Below, piece by piece: positions 13,837-28,640 of a DNA stretch of 64,000 nucleotides. A model generated the notes under the pieces. It saw nothing but the letters and a program-made list of their open reading frames with translations. It did no database searches and had not been told where the DNA came from. Position 1 is the first letter of the stretch; each line of letters begins with the position of its first letter. The DNA lies in contig NC_135201.1 in assembly GCF_050948175.1 (NCBI RefSeq), positions 3,534,001 to 3,598,000 of the forward strand, read 5' to 3'. A program made the position numbers and the translations under genes. The stretch is from Xylocopa sonorina (taxonomy: Eukaryota; Arthropoda; Insecta; Hymenoptera; Apidae).

Positions 13837-16610
13837 TGCCCTTTTCACGGTCTCTCGGTTCGCTCCACTTTTTCTCCCGCCTTTTTTTCCAGCCACCCCT
13901 CCGCCCCTCGCTGTCCTTACGGCGGCACAAAAGCCTTCGGAAAATATGTCAGGCCGAACAAAACGAGGCGGCGGCGGAGGCGAGAGGAGACTCCGCGGCC
14001 AGGCGAAAAGGACCGTGGAAGGAGCGAGCGAAGCGCGGAGAAAGATGGGAACCCACCGTCGGCCATTTTCTGCGATCCGTGAGGACGGACGTCCGGGTGT
14101 AGGAAGTACAAATAAACATCGCCTTCCTCTTCGTGTATCGGCTACGACCGCAGTCGAGTAGTTCCATCCTTCGAGACTGGTTGGCCACGATCCGCGGGCC
14201 TTGTCCTCCTTTTATCTCGTAAATCGTTGGCTTTCTTTCTACTCGGCTGTCCTCTGTACCTTGGACGCTTTAGGTTCGATCGAATTTTGAAAAATTAGAT
14301 GCAGCACTGTTCGACGTGCGTCGATGCGTTAATATTCGTTGTTAATTGATCAGAGTACAGGATTTGTTTCTAGCTGTTTTTGGCCAACGAATTTTGTGTA
14401 AACAATTTCGTAAGATTACGCTCATTAGGTTGTTACCGTGTCCATGTCGCGGTGCAGCCAGAGACTACACCTTTTCAACGCGTTGTGTAACGTGGTCACG
14501 TTGCGACGCCCTTCTCACCCCCCCGTGTAACCGGCAATGGTGGCACGCAGAGAGCCGTGGGTCTTTCGTGGATTTCGTGGCGGACGGAAATATTTTTTTT
14601 TTTTTCTCTATACGAAAACGCGTCGCGTTGGGAAACAGAATCGATATCGGCGTGTAAAAACAACGGGAGCACGTCCGATGATGCGAGCCACGGGGAAACA
14701 CGGGGCGAGGCTTGCCCTGGAAAATGGCCTCCTCGATACACGGGCCGCGCTTTAATTCGCGGAGAGCTCCCTCCGACAATAAGCTTTGGTCTGTGTACAG
14801 CCACGAGAAAGCGGCAGCGACAGCACGATTTTCATGAATAATAAAAAGGACCGAGTGCGCTCTCCGAGAGAGAAAGAGCCACGAGACGACGAACCCACCC
14901 CTAACGTTGCGTTGCCCGCCGCGCGACGCCCACGATCCATCTATCGTTTCCCTAAGAGGGAACAATGTTTTTTCATTCTCCTCAAAATATGCTGGCCTCA
15001 GGCTCTCCAAGCAGCGTTGCTCTCCTCGCGGGAGATCCTCGCCAGCCCGTGGGCACATCCGCGCGATTCCGTCGAGTAACGATCGGACGATTTTTCAACA
15101 CCCCCGCCCCAACTTGCCGCTTTAGCGTCGCGATCTACGTCGCTGCGAGGTATCGCGTGTGTTAACCCCTCGAAGGATCGAATTGAAACGCCGTCACCTT
15201 CTTCGTTTTTCATCGTCATCTGGACAAATTCACACGATGTTATTTCATTTACTATAATCGACGCTAGTTTCCGATTTGCTATCGAAAACTCTGAAGATGG
15301 CCAAGATATCAGCGATCTCGAGGTTATCCACGTAGATTTTCCAACCACACTCAAGAAGAGAAAAAGGGTTAATAAAATTGCTTCTTCAGAATGTGCTTGG
15401 GTTGAAATCAGTGATCGATGCACGAAGTAAAAGGAGTTTGTTGGAACAATGTCGTGAGCGTACGAACATTCCACGATACTCTATTTCGAGAACTCTGACA
15501 GGAATATATTTTTCTACTCCCTTTACTCTTCTTCTTTGCGTACGAGGCTGCCCTTAAAAAGTTTATTCACGAAGCAGAAACACGGCTGGTTTATTCCTCT
15601 CTTGTTACGATTTAAATAACAGACAGGCGTGTCGTTTCAAGAGAACCAAAGCTCCCTTCGTTCTCCGTCGATCGATTCGTCCGTTTCGCGAACAATTTCT
15701 CGATCGATTCCACTGGACGGAGAATGAAGCGATCGTTAATAAATCGTCCCCGAGCAATTTTCAAGAAACTCGCGCAACCCTGCGAAGTACGTCGACCGTC
15801 GCTTCATAACCAGCAAAAGCCCCAAACGAACGAGCTTATTACGGCCTCGGAGCTTAACGAGCTCTGATTGACCGCAACAGACGAAGGGAGAGACGTCTTC
15901 GTTCGTTCCTCACGCGTCTCCCTCGCCACCCCTCGCCACGTTACGACGTCCCTGGGCAGATTATCGTGTCCTTCTCTTTTTTCTCCACCCCCATCCCTTA
16001 CCTTGCTCGTCTCTGCGATTTTTCTTCGGCAGACTTTCCGTGGGTAATTCGAAATCGTTCTCGAGGCGAGCTCGATCGAGGCAACACGACCGGCGGTAAA
16101 AGAAGAGCCGATCGAGTTTCCGGCTTAACGAAGCCCGTTTAGCCAGCGAGTCGATCCCCACCCTGTCCCCCGCCGCCCAGACGTTGGCGGGGGATGTTTT
16201 CCGCTTAATGCAATAAAGCTTGTTCGCGAATGTTTTAAGGTATTCAGCACGTCCATTTTACCCGCGCGCTTTCCGCGTTCTCCACGGATACTTCCTTTTT
16301 CCCTCTGTCTCCGTCGCGCCAGCCCCTCACCCTTCTCTCGCCTGGGCGGCTTTTTGCGCGCTTTCCATCCCTCTCCCGCCGTCTGACACCGCGTGGCTCC
16401 TCGACCACCCCTCCTCGCGCCCATCCGCTGACGCGTCTCAGACATTAGCTGGCATTCTCCGGCGCATCCCCTTCTTTCGCCTTCTCATCCCACTTTTTCC
16501 TTCCTACCGAAGCAAGCCGAAGCCCTGAGCAAGCTTTTGTTGAGCTTTTGATGGAGAGATTCCGCGCTTTGCCACGCTTGTCTGGAGCTTCCTTCTTCCT
16601 CCGCTTCGCG

Positions 16611-16693
16611 TTCCCGTTTTTCTCTTCCTTCTTCTTCTTCTGCTTCTTCTTCTTCCTCGTCTGTTTCTCTCTCTCTCTCTCTCTCCCTCTCTC
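16611..16693. repeat. Polypyrimidine tract with TTC and CT repeats
   Basis: A ttcttcttc section followed by a pure CT run, about 80 nt almost free of purines. Confidence 0.85.
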
Positions 16694-19600
16694 GAGGTTC
16701 CTCGAGCAGGCACCCAACGGCGACGTTCTGGCCCCAATTTCTCACGATCGAAAGCCCGGCTACAGGCCATTCGGCAACTTTTCCATATTAAAGGGAAAGA
16801 AATACGTTTGCCAAGAGCCATTACCCGCGACCACGGAATAACGAAAGGCGAAAGGCGTACGCGGCCAGCCAGACGTTTCTCTTTTACCCGCGAAAAATAA
16901 CCCCGAGGAACGGCGGTCGTTGCAAGAAACAGGTCTGGCTCGACGCAGCCCCTCGCGCGCGTCGTTTCGACGATGAACAGAGGCCGATTTCACCCTTCTT
17001 ACGATCTCCGAGGCTGTACGTAGATCATCGTAATAATCGAAAGGTTAAACAACTGTTCTTGGTAAATTTTGTTCGCTAATATTACTGAGAAAGAATTTTT
17101 TTATTTCTATCGACGATCGTATGAATTTTTTAAACAGATCCGTGCTCTCCAACGGTGCGCCCTCGAGGTACTTCGTGCACCCTGCGCATCGTTCGAGGGA
17201 AGAGGTTAGAGAAGCCCACCCTCGCGAGATCTCTGGCTGTCCGCGCGGCATTCACCGGGCGGAAAACATTTTTGTTCCCGCTAAATGGAACGCTGAAAAC
17301 GGTCGAATGTCCGTAGGTCGTCTGCTGCTTAAAAAAAAAAGGGAAAAAAAAGAAGGTTGGGAGAAAAAATAAAACCATTCCTGGGTAGCTTGGCTTCCTT
17401 ATGAATTACTTAAGAATATGAGCGCGCCGCTGAATCGACGTATTTACGGGCGCCGCCTCCTTCAGGCGAGTTCTTCTGAAAGCCCCCGGGGAAAATGCTT
17501 TCGCGTAGCTTTTCCAAACTGGCCACCACCCTCCTTTCTTCGAGCCGCGGCCACGCGAAAACTTTCCGCGCTACGACCAAAGCCGGTTGGAAGCTATTTT
17601 CTTCCTCCCTTTCGTTTTTTCATTCGATCGAACGCGACGACGCCGCGCTGCGGGATTAAAGATCCTACGAGAGCCGCGCGGGGAGGTGGCGCGACTGAGG
17701 GGGTGCGATCTTGGCCCGGAAGAATGACTGGTCCCCTTCGAGCGAGCAATCTCTGCGTTAGCCCCGCTGAGCCATCTGGGGATGCTAATCTCGTTAATTC
17801 GATTGGTGTAATTGGATATCCTCGGTGTAGCAACGATCTATCGTTGGATGAGCGCGAGTCAACACGTGACTTGGCCATTAACTTCGTTCGTGTACGCTGG
17901 CTTTTGTGTACCGATCACGTTGTTGGCGTTCCATAAAAATTCTGACGCTGTATGTATAGATGTATCGATCCCATTCGCCATTTTATATCGTTATATTAAT
18001 ATTTCTAATTCTTTTGTGCCCAAATTACTCTCTTACTCTCGTTACTTTTTTTTGTATAATTAATTTTAATATCAATATTTCATTAATTGTTATAATTTCA
18101 TTAATGTGCATAGGATCGAGCCTAAGTTAACGTTTAAAAAACTCGACGCATTCGATTTTGACTTCTATCATCTACAAAGCAGAGCAACCCCTCAGGGAAG
18201 GCAAAGGGCGCGAAGATCAGAAGGGAAAATTGGAAAAGTGGACTCGATGATTGCTCGTGCCTCCCACCCGTTCTCGTTTCGAGGTTAATTCACCGAGAAA
18301 TACCGGATATCCATTAGCCGGCGAGTCGGTTTCAGCCGCGATAGCCAAAACTGTACTCGCTGCCCGGTTGTCTATGCGCCCTCGACCAACCCCTCGCGCG
18401 CCCCTCCATCCGAGCGACACACGATTCCGCCGTAAACCTGCGAGCGACTAACCCGTTTGGCATTTTCTCTAATGCACCGGATTAATTAGCTAATGGGCCA
18501 ACGAACGCTGAGCTATCGAGCTTCCCCGTATTTACATTTATTTCGACAGGGAGGGGGTTGAGAGGGGGCCGTCGCGGAATCGCCGTTCGCCAATTATAAT
18601 CGGCGTGGCGAGTTTTTGGCGTCCCGTGTCCGTCCTGATGGTCGATCGCGCGATTTCGTATAAATTCTCTCTCTCTTTCTCTCTCTCTCTTTGTCAGACG
18701 ATGTGCAGCGGTATCGAGACAAGCCACGCGACAATATTGATTCGGCAAATTAGCGCGATATCGCGATAAAACCGAGCAGCACCCGCACCGCGTGCGATGG
18801 AGAGAGAGACGGGGGCGAGGTAAGTAGCGTTCGATCGCGAAGCTGTCCGTAATACCTGTACGAACGCCGCTATCGGTTACCTGGTAATTGATTCGGACGA
18901 GGCTTCGACCGTGTACAGGACCCGCGTATCAATGATTTAGAGGCTTCTACGAGTCGCTGGATTGCCTGTTCGCCAGTCGAAAATTGGATGCTTGTGTTTG
19001 TCGCCGCTGTTCGCTTTGTCGCAACCCCTCTGCGCAACCCCTTGGCCGATTGCCTCGTCAGCCGATGCGTTCTTTGATTCTTCCTCTTTGGTTACAGTGG
19101 AATTTTGCAGTTTACCCTGGATAATTTCTATTCTGGCGTTACTAGACGAGAAATGTGTTTCGATATGAAACGATTACGTTTAATCTTCGTGGTTACGGTT
19201 ACTTCTACTGTCGCGAAGTGTATTTTTCTTTCGCGAGGCTTTTGGTAGTATGCAAGTGCTCGTATGGCGATCGATTCGGATAATCTGATAAGCAACGCGA
19301 TTCGAATATGGAACGCGTCCGCGCATTTTTGATTACGAAGATAGTAATCAACATAATGGGGGGAAACGAACTGCACCGTGGGAATCTTTCGTGGAAGTAT
19401 TTCGAACGCGCGCGTACAGCCATTTTGCGTATTAATCGTTTCAAGTGTATCGCGAATTCAGAGCGCGCCATAATTAGGTAATTGTAATCGATCGATGCGC
19501 TCTATTTTCGTTCGATATACGTTTCTTGGTAAGAGTCTCGATCGGGAATTACTCTCGACTGGCATCACCGGCGAGTCCGCTCGAAAATTGCCTAAATCGT

Positions 19601-19793
19601 ACCAATTAAGCGTCTCGCGCTAATTTACGCTGAAATTAATATCGATTGACGTGGCGAGTAGAACGCGAGACACAAATGGTACTCGAGAACGCGTTTAGAG
19701 ATAAATAGAGCAACGGGGGAGATCGTCGTAGCGTTCGTCTAATTGCCAGTCGGCGATGCCCATCGCGTGGCCATCGCGTGCATAATGAAACTC

Positions 19794-19823
19794 TCTTCTT
19801 CTTCTTCTTTTTTTTTTTTTTTT
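19794..19823. repeat. (CTT)n plus poly-T
   Basis: Five CTT/TTC units run directly into a 15-nt T stretch. Confidence 0.85.
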
Positions 19824-22800
19824 ACCTCGCCTCCATTAAATTATCGAATATCGACGGTACCAGGTTTTGCACTTTAATCACCGATGTATCCGACTCCAGC
19901 CCTCCATTTACTTTGCCATCGATAACGCGGATCCACCGTCACTTTCCCTTTTCGCACGGAAAATGTATTTTCGAAATCCAACGGACTGTGCACCCCTGTG
20001 TCAGACGTATTTGTAAATGGCCGGGGCCGTCGATCGCGCTGGCGAAACGTTTCACGGGCCAACGGCAACACGCTCGATACCCGTAACCCTTTGAGGGAGT
20101 CACGGGAATTCCGACTCCCGCTCGCTCGCCGCGCAGCGGTAAAAGGAGTGTGGGGAAGAAATGTCGAATTCAAACGCGGGGATTACGTACTAATAGCTTG
20201 TTTGCAAATCGTTACGCCGTGCCCACCTCCATCGCCATTTTCCACGTGGATCTTCGCGGTACCGGAGGACCAGAAAATTCGCCATAAAAAATGGAGAAAC
20301 GAGATAAAAAAGGTTTCGTAGGTTAACTTTCCGGAAATTGAATAAATACAATATGATAACTTTATATCTGGAGTGTTTAACAATTGATGCTTGAACATAA
20401 TTTATCCAGAGCTGTCTTAACGCGAGATACTATATTTATCATTATACTGTTCTTTAATTCCTTTAAAATCGTGCGCGTGAATATTTGAAATTCTATTTTC
20501 TTGCAGCAGCCGCCATGTCCTCTCTGAATCTTTAAACAAAAAATTTCTTATGCGAAATTTATATATATAAGTCCAGAGATGAAAAGAAAAGTAGAGGAGA
20601 TTCTGTTTCCTGTCACGTTGCACCGCGGATTAAACGCGTGACGCATTCATAGGCTGAACACCCCGATTTTTCCGCGTCGCGTTTCAGTTCCGCGTTCGAA
20701 ACCACCCCCTCTCGTTCGAGCTCGTTTTATTCTCGTAACGCGAGACCATGTCGAACGAAACGCTCGCCACGCACCGTCGTCGATGCACCCTCCTCCGTCT
20801 TACGCTCGCGGTGACCCGAGCGAAGCGTCCGCCCCCGCGAAGTAATTGATCGATGGAAATGCCCCCCGTACGGGAATAAACCGACGCGCGCGCGCGTCCC
20901 TGAAAAGCGGCCGTTCGATTGAAATGGAAAAACATTGGTAAACTTTGAGTTTCCGATCAGAGCCCAGCCTTCTGTTCCCTTTCATCCGTCCGCCTCCGCC
21001 ACCCCGTTTCGCCAGCCCCGCGCGCGCGAGTCCACCCTCTCCCGATCCGCGCCGCCTCGATATCAATTCTCTGCCGATAAATTTCCGCGGCGCGCTTTAT
21101 ATTCACGATATTGTAATCTGGTTGAATAAATTCAAGCTCTGCCATAAATCGTATCATCAAACATGCATAAAGGGCACCGGGTTCGATTAATTGATAAGAA
21201 CGAGGTAAGAGCCCTCTCTATCGTCGCTGCGGAGGGGGATGAACAGAGAGGGAGAAGAAAAAGCGAGCTTTCCTTTCCTCGTTGTTACCGTTCGAGTGTC
21301 CCTCTTCTTGTTCCTCTCCTCCTCCACGCTCTCTTCTTCTCGTACCTTCTCTTCTTTCCCCTCCACTTTTGCGCCGCTCTGCTCCATGGTTAATGATATC
21401 CACCACCCCCTCAACGGCGAACGCGAGACCCGGTTCCGTTTCTTCCGAGCGGGCCTTAATTCGCGTAGAATTAATTACAAGATCAAAAGACGATTTAGGG
21501 TGGCTTTCTACCGACCCGTCTCGACCACCCACCACCCACCCCTTCCGTAGACGCTTCCACTCGCCCCCTCGAGCAAGCAAGAGAGAGGCGAGTTCGGTCT
21601 TCAGAGCCTAATCCTCTGGAGCAGGCACTCGAAACCGAGCCACTTGATGCAAGGCCTCGTTAAGATGAGGTGCCTCGAATCGTTCTCGTGGCGCCGCTTG
21701 AATATTACGAGGCCCTCTTCCGCTGTGGTATTACACCATCTGCTGTAGGGCAGCGTCGCGGCCCGTTGTCCCAACTTCCGGTCCTCCTCGCGTTAGCTTT
21801 GGTTCTCGCGACTCTTCGAACGGGCGATCGCAGCTTTCGAGACGCGATTCTCGCGTTGTTTCATCGAAACTTTGACGAGATTGGAACGTTTCAGGAAGCT
21901 TTGACCAGCGACGAAGCATCGAGGCTGAGAGAAAAAAATTCGCTTGTCCCAACGGGGGTGAGTCTTGGTCGATGGATTCGCGTCGCTCGTAGAGAACACG
22001 GTTTCGTCGATCTTATAAAAGGACTGCTGTCTTAATTATTTTAACGTGGCGTCTCGAAATCTGACGACGAGAGCAATCGTTTCTACGGCGATTTCACTCG
22101 CTATCGCGAACTTTAACCTGGAGGGGGTGGGAGATGGGCGAGGAGGAAGAAATTTCTGTTCACTGGCGCGAAACGAAGCGAAGCAATTTTTCTTGCGATC
22201 GTCTTCCTATAACTTTTGTTTCTCCGCCCGCCTGATTTCGTTTCCAGCTTTCCATCCCCACCCTCACACCCCCTCGCACCCTTCGAACGGAAGAATTTAA
22301 GAAAAGCTCGAAGCCAGCCGAAGAAAAACTGTTTTTTACCCGGCCCAGCATCGCGTTTGCTTCTCGCCAATTTAATTTCCCGATTTCACCGAACGCGCGC
22401 GCCTTCCCATCCGCGCTTTCGTCCCGCGGCGGGGCGAGCCGCGTTTCCCGCAGACCCAGCCAATTCCTCGTAGATCGATTTCTCACGGAACGATATAAGG
22501 CGGTCCGTGCGCCACGTGTGTACACGTACGCTCGCCTATAGCGCACGTAACGGTGCGGACGTTTGCATACGTGAATGCACTGGGTGTGCTCCGCGATCTC
22601 TGCCTCGCTGAATCTCGAACACCCATCTCTGTTATCTCTGACAACAGGAAAGGGTCGTCTGAAAATATATGTAAGAATCTCTGCCACTTCCTCGATTAAT
22701 ATTTTTATATAAATGCCTCTAATAATTACGAACCCCTAAATAACGTGGCTCTAAACGGTTCGTTCTATAAATACGAACGGACGTTTAACCTGAAACTCTG

Positions 22801-24703
22801 CACACGCCTGCCAGAGAAAAACAAGGAACCAACCAGGGGTTTCGTATTTTTCTCTCGACCACGGGGCTTCCATAGAGCCAGCACGGGATAATAGAGGCAT
22901 CCCAAGTGCCGCAGGGTTCCTTACGGCGAAACGCCGTATATATCGAAGACAGAAACGCGGGGCTCGCAGCTGCATCGGCGCGTGCGTTTGAATTATGAAA
23001 GCCGCGTTTGCCAGCGACTTTTACGGGGAATTTTAACCAGTGTAGTTTATTGGCCCGTTCCTTACCGAGGGTAACCCGGGCACGGTCCCGACAGGCAACG
23101 AATTAATTCCTATTCCCGCGTCGTCAGCCGCTCGCAAATTCCGCCGCGGAGCCGATCACGCGGTCGTCGCGCGAAAGCCTTTTAAAGCCCAGCCACCCGG
23201 AACGCCTGGGAGTCGCGTCGATGCACGCGCGTTCCCCTTGAAAAATGCGAGTTTAATTCCTTTCGCTGCGTACGGCTCGTAAAGAAGAATCGATGGATGA
23301 AAGAGCGAAAGCGACCGCGTAACGCCGCTCAACGCTCGCATCGCATCGAGCGACGCGAACGATGCAACGCGCGGCTGAAGAAGTCGAACGATTGCACAGT
23401 ACTCGCTCTGTTTTAGAGATTTCTGTTGCCTAGTTGTAGATTTTGGGTGCGATTTCTGGTTTATCTGTACGAAATATTATTTTCATCAGCATCCAATTGC
23501 AGACATAGAAATTTGTAACAGAGTGTCTGATAACAGATTTGTGATTTTAATTTTTACTCAAATATTTCCGATTCAGTATCCATATTTTTAGAAGACATCG
23601 TTATTCTACAAGTCTTCAAATTTTACTTCCTCGTGATTCCATCCACGCACGTTTATATCTCTCGCGAGCGTTCCCTCTCATCGAGAATAAAATCCGACAG
23701 GTATCTCAACCCCGAAATTTGTAGCGAAATAGCGTGCTAAGCAAAGATGAGTAGAAAAAAAAAAAGGAGAAAGGAGAATCTCCGACCTCCCAAACACAAC
23801 TCGCCCGAGGGAGCTTCTCCACGAGTCGTACGTATTGCACGCAAATTTCCGCGACGCTTCCCTCTTTCCGCTCGTCTCCGGCAATATAGAATTCCATCGT
23901 TTCGACGAGGCGGTCGCCGGTTCCACGAATGAAAGTTTTCAAGTGTTTCGGGACAGTCGAGTGGTCCGGGTCGGCCATAGGGATTGAAAGTTGAAATCCG
24001 GTCGGTCGGTAGCCGAGGAAGGAAAAACCGTAGCCAAGACGAAGGTGCAAAGGGTGGTGGAGGGTGGGTTTGCAGCGGAGGGTGCGGCCAGGAGGGAGGC
24101 GTGGAGAGAAAAAGGTCGAGGCGGTTCAGAGAGAGTCCGAGGGAAGGAAATTGGCAGAACGACCCGGGACGAATCTTTCTTTTCCACCCTCTCTCTTTCT
24201 CTCTGTCCTCGTTCAGCGCGACGGCGAATGGCGTGGGGTGACTTTGTTCGGCCGCGGGCTGCTGGCAGCCGGGGAAAATTGCGATTTAGCGGGGTGCGTG
24301 GCTGTCACTGGATGGCGTGTCTCACCGAAAAGCTCCACGGAAGATTTTCATCGCGCTTGGAACACATCTTCGAGCGTGTCGCGAAGCCAACGAACGCGGG
24401 ACGCCAGATTGCCGCCCTTCTACCTCGATAAGTTCCCCGGGGGGATAAGCTCCCGAGGTACAGCATAAACCTTTCTTGTTTCCCGGCAAAGTTACCGTGA
24501 AATATCTGCGCTTCGAACGATCCAACTTTCAGGCCCGGGCTGCGGAGCGACTCTTAAGCGATTTCAACGCGAGCAAATTTATCTAATCGAGAATATCCGC
24601 GCCCACCCCCTTCCCCTTTTTCTCGCGGGGTGCTGTCGCCGTCACGTTCCCTCGATGGGGACGCGATACGAGCCACGCGACCTCTGTGGACTGCGGAAAA
24701 TGT

Positions 24704-24727
24704 AGCGTTTTTTTTTTTTTTTTTTTG
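24704..24727. repeat. Poly-T
   Basis: About 23 uninterrupted T. Confidence 0.85.
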
Positions 24728-24798
24728 CCCAGTTTTTAAAGATCGAAAGGTACACACGTAGAAATCCACGGTTCTATATTTGGTTAAAGCATAGTGGA

Positions 24799-24870
24799 CA
24801 CAGTGTGAATTGCATTCTGTAATATTGATTCAGTGTATATATATTCCAACAAGTCGTAATTTACACTGTG
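24799..24870. repeat. Short inverted repeat flanking a 72-bp AT-rich element
   Basis: cacagtgtgaatt at 24799 and aatttacactgtg ending at 24870 are reverse complements except one base. This could be a hairpin or a tiny terminal-inverted-repeat remnant. No target-site duplication is evident. Confidence 0.4.
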
Positions 24871-27800
24871 CGTCGAATTTATCTTCCAAACGAATTTATA
24901 TACGTGCATACATATATACGCGATCCGCTTTGATTAAATAATATGGTTAATTGAATAAAATTGAAAGCCAGTCGATCGGAGTGTTCCGATTAAATCGTGA
25001 TTTGCACTGTTAACATTTTGTTCAATTCGGTGCGGTTTTTTTACTTTGAATAAAAATGAACATCAAGTGAACACTGTCAATTATCAAGTTCGATCGAAAC
25101 ATTCGAATTGCAATTTACACCAGCAATTTTTCTTACGGTTGTTGCACCGTACATTGGAATTTACGCCAGACTGTCGACAGTGTTGAACCAGCGTTCAATT
25201 ATCGTTCGATTAAAACGAATCGTCAACGCTATACACGGGGGCACAATTTTTCTGTTACCAGCTGACTCTCGCCTAGTCGCTCGTTATTATTCCCGCGCCG
25301 CGTCGAGCAGGGATTTCCGGGCGGAACCGAAGGTTCCGCGACGCGATCCGCCCTCAGAACAGCCTCGATATTTCAAAGAATTTACCACGGATCCGCGTTA
25401 CTATTTCGGAAATCCGCGGATCCCGAAAGATCGACGACCCTAAAATCGTTTCGCATTCGCCTCGCTCCAGGCGTCGTTCGATCCACCCTCGACTCTCGCA
25501 TCCCAACCAGTTTCGCTCGCGAAGATCGACGCGACGAACCGTGCGACGAATCTCTTAAGGCAACGATCACCTGTTGCTTAATAACCGCCGCCATGATTGC
25601 CCAGAGATGACGATTTACTTCCGAACGAAAATTGTTTCTCCACCCTCTCCCACCCCAAACGTCGTCCTCGTTCCAGGACATTTCCTTCGTAGCCCAAGGC
25701 GTTTTATTCCATCCGGAGAAATCCATCGCTTTGTCGCTATCCGAAGCGACTTCTCGTGAAACGGATGGATCCGCGAGAGATCGGTCTTCCCGCGACCTCG
25801 CGAACGCCGGAAGCGCGCCACCCCTCCACCTTCTCTCACCCCTCTACGATCTACATGGTCTACGATTCTTAAACGATGGATACAGAAACTTGCAGGAAGT
25901 CGATGAGAAAAAGGGAAGAGCGCAAGAGAGTCGAATAGAAGAACGAAGGGGTGGGTTCTCGAGGGTGGTAGAAGGTAGAGAAGGTTTCACCCGAGAAGTC
26001 GAGTGTTTTTTATCTAGTCGAACTGCGGACCCGTTCTTGCCACCGTGAAATCGGAAGAAGCTCGTTCAGGCTGGGCCGCAAGAAGAGGCAATCCGCGAAT
26101 CGACAGGGACAATGGACTTACCGGAGGGTGGAAGATGGTTCCCCCGGTGTCGCGTGGTCGACGGTTGTGTATTGTCGCGGGAAAGCGTCGACGGGCAGAA
26201 GGTGGAATCGTTTGTGCCGCCTGAAAAGAGAACTCTGAGGGGGTGGCGGAGGAGGCGGCTCACGGAAGGGCGGTGAGGTCTGCGGGCGATTTCTATTGTC
26301 AACCCTGAACGCCTCACGGTCGCCGATATAATTGGCGCCGCGCCGCCCACAGCCCCCTGGGATAACTCGAACGATAACGAGGACAAAAGAAGCCGCCGCG
26401 TCGCGGTCGAGGAAGAAAACAATGGCGGGAAGATCTCAGCCGGCGTCGAGCGGAAGGCGAGCGCGCGTAGAATTTCACCGCCTTGGAGAACGACGCGGAT
26501 GCGACGGTCGAGTGGATCTGACAGAGGCTGAGCCCGCGATCCGAAACGCGAACGATCCCCACCCCCGCCCCGTTCCCTTAATTGTGCTCGTTAAGGGTGG
26601 AGGACACCCGTTGAATGGATCGAAATGGTGTCCTCGCGAATTTTCACCAGCCTCTCCTACGGCTCGGTTCGCCGACCGACAAAGAACGCTGCTTTTCAGC
26701 GGACGAGGAAGCGTGGGAGGCGGCGGGGCGTCGCTTTTCCAGGGGAACCGAACCGGATGCCTGGAGGCTTTCATTCGACCGCGTCCAACGGGGATGAAGA
26801 AAAAACAGCGGGGCAAAGTCGTGTCGGCGATAACCAAAACAGAGGCATCCTTTTGCGGCTTACCCCTTTTTTTCTTTGAGATTATGCACGGAGTTACCGT
26901 GGAACGGCACCGACCGCCGCCGCCGCCGCGTTTCGAACAATTCAAATGGGTCAGCCTTTTTCTTGCGCCTTGCCAGGCTCGAACACGACCCGTTCTCTCT
27001 CTCTCTCGATCGGCTTTGTACCGTCGCTGCGATGGAATTTAATCGAAACAGCTCCACGCCCGCGGTTACCAACCCCCGCTTCTCTCTGCTATTTCCTTTT
27101 CGTTAGGACTCGCGTACGGTGGCGCGTAGCGGTGGCTGAGGTTCCACGTTCCGGTACCGCTGACGCGATAAGTCGACGAGCGATCCAACAGGTTCCCCCG
27201 TTAGGACTTCTAACGTATTTACGGAACGAGGAGACTAGATGAAAGTTGGCTCGAGTCCCGCAGCTACGGAGTTCCGATTGCTCTTTTAATTGACGAGATT
27301 ATAAAAGAGCAATTTGCGAAGTACCGGCCGCGGGTTAAACCGAGGTCGGGGGATGGTAATTGCAGTTTGAACGCCGGTCTTTGGGTAACTTTCACCCAGT
27401 TCGCGGGGTGCCCCCGCGATAATTCCGGCGGACGCTCGAACCAATCTCCTCGCCGCAGAGATATCGAGGGATATCTCCCTATCTGATCGTGGAACGTTGC
27501 CTAGACCGGTGGAATCGCGTGGCTACGGCCTCTCGACCATTTTTATCGCTCCCACCGCTACGATCGGGAGCGTCCGGGTGCACGAGGGCAAATTTCAAGG
27601 GTTGATCGTGGACCACGAGATAGTTGAAGCACGCGGCGCGAGTTCCAATTACACGTGGCGTTACACAGTTCCTGAAAGACTTCCTCCGCAGTGGGTGTCG
27701 CAGTGAAGCACGGGACGAGGTGCTTCGGGGAGTGACGCTGGTCCCTGTAATTATCGGCTACACCGGAAGATTGTCGGACGTAACGATGACATTAAGCCAA

Positions 27801-28380
27801 CCCTCGAAACTGGAACGGGTTTTTAATTAATCCCACGCGTCGCAATTATCGGTATGTTTTTAATTGAAAAAAAGAATAGAGGGAGAAAGGGGGTAAGAAA
27901 AATTGTCGAGGAGTTAGCTCGAGACGCGTAAGCCCCATTGAAACGGAACCAGGACCGCGAAGTTGTTCGGAACTCCGAGTGCAACATCCTCGAACTTAAA
28001 TTTAACTACGACCCCCGCCCTAAGGATTAACGTGGTATCGTCGTAATTACGTGAAGAACGAGGGCAATGTTGCTTGTATTGGGCGCCGTTAAACAAGTCG
28101 TATTAATATAGACGCGTAAAGGGTGTGTCGATTACGAGTAAAATTATTTTACGAAAATTTGTTTAATTTACTGTTTTTTTTTTTTTTATTCGTTACTATT
28201 CTTACTAGTACATTGAGACTTTATTGATATTTAATATATTAGAGAAATGTATGAGTGTTTTAAATTTCGACCTACTTTAAGGGATGTTTCACGCTTTGCG
28301 AACAACAGTGTACGTGTTACAATTATCTTAAACTAATATTAGTACAAAATGCTAATAAAATCTGAGACTAGAAATTTCGT

Positions 28381-28640
28381 TGCGTCAGAGGTACTCCAGA
28401 TTTATATCGAATCGTACATAAAAAATTGAGAATACTTAACGCATCAGAATTGCTACTTTCAATTTTTATTCGTATCCAATTACGTGCACAGAATTTTAAG
28501 ATATCGGATGCAACGAAATTCACGATTTTTTATTTCCATTACTATCCAATTACGCACACCGTAATTTCGAATACCCGATGCGATGAGGTTACTGCTATAA
28601 TTACAATTTTCATTAAGCATCGCGTACCGATATTAAATTA
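28381..28640. repeat. Imperfect tandem repeat, ~70-bp unit, three to four copies
   Basis: The motif tatccaattacg occurs at 28473 and 28543, 70 bp apart, within longer similar contexts (cgNatgcNaNgaNNtt before, then cNgaattt after). More diverged copies appear to begin near 28381 and 28577. The region is AT-rich compared with its surroundings. Confidence 0.65.

Noticed and set aside
24799..24870. MITE-type transposable element
   Set aside because: The arms are only about 13 bp, no target-site duplication is evident and no second copy was seen in the window, so it is listed only as an inverted repeat.
26332..27042. 236-codon plus-strand open frame
   Set aside because: Arginine/proline-rich with no domain, and overlapped by open frames on both strands in a GC-rich patch. 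No splice or start context supports it.
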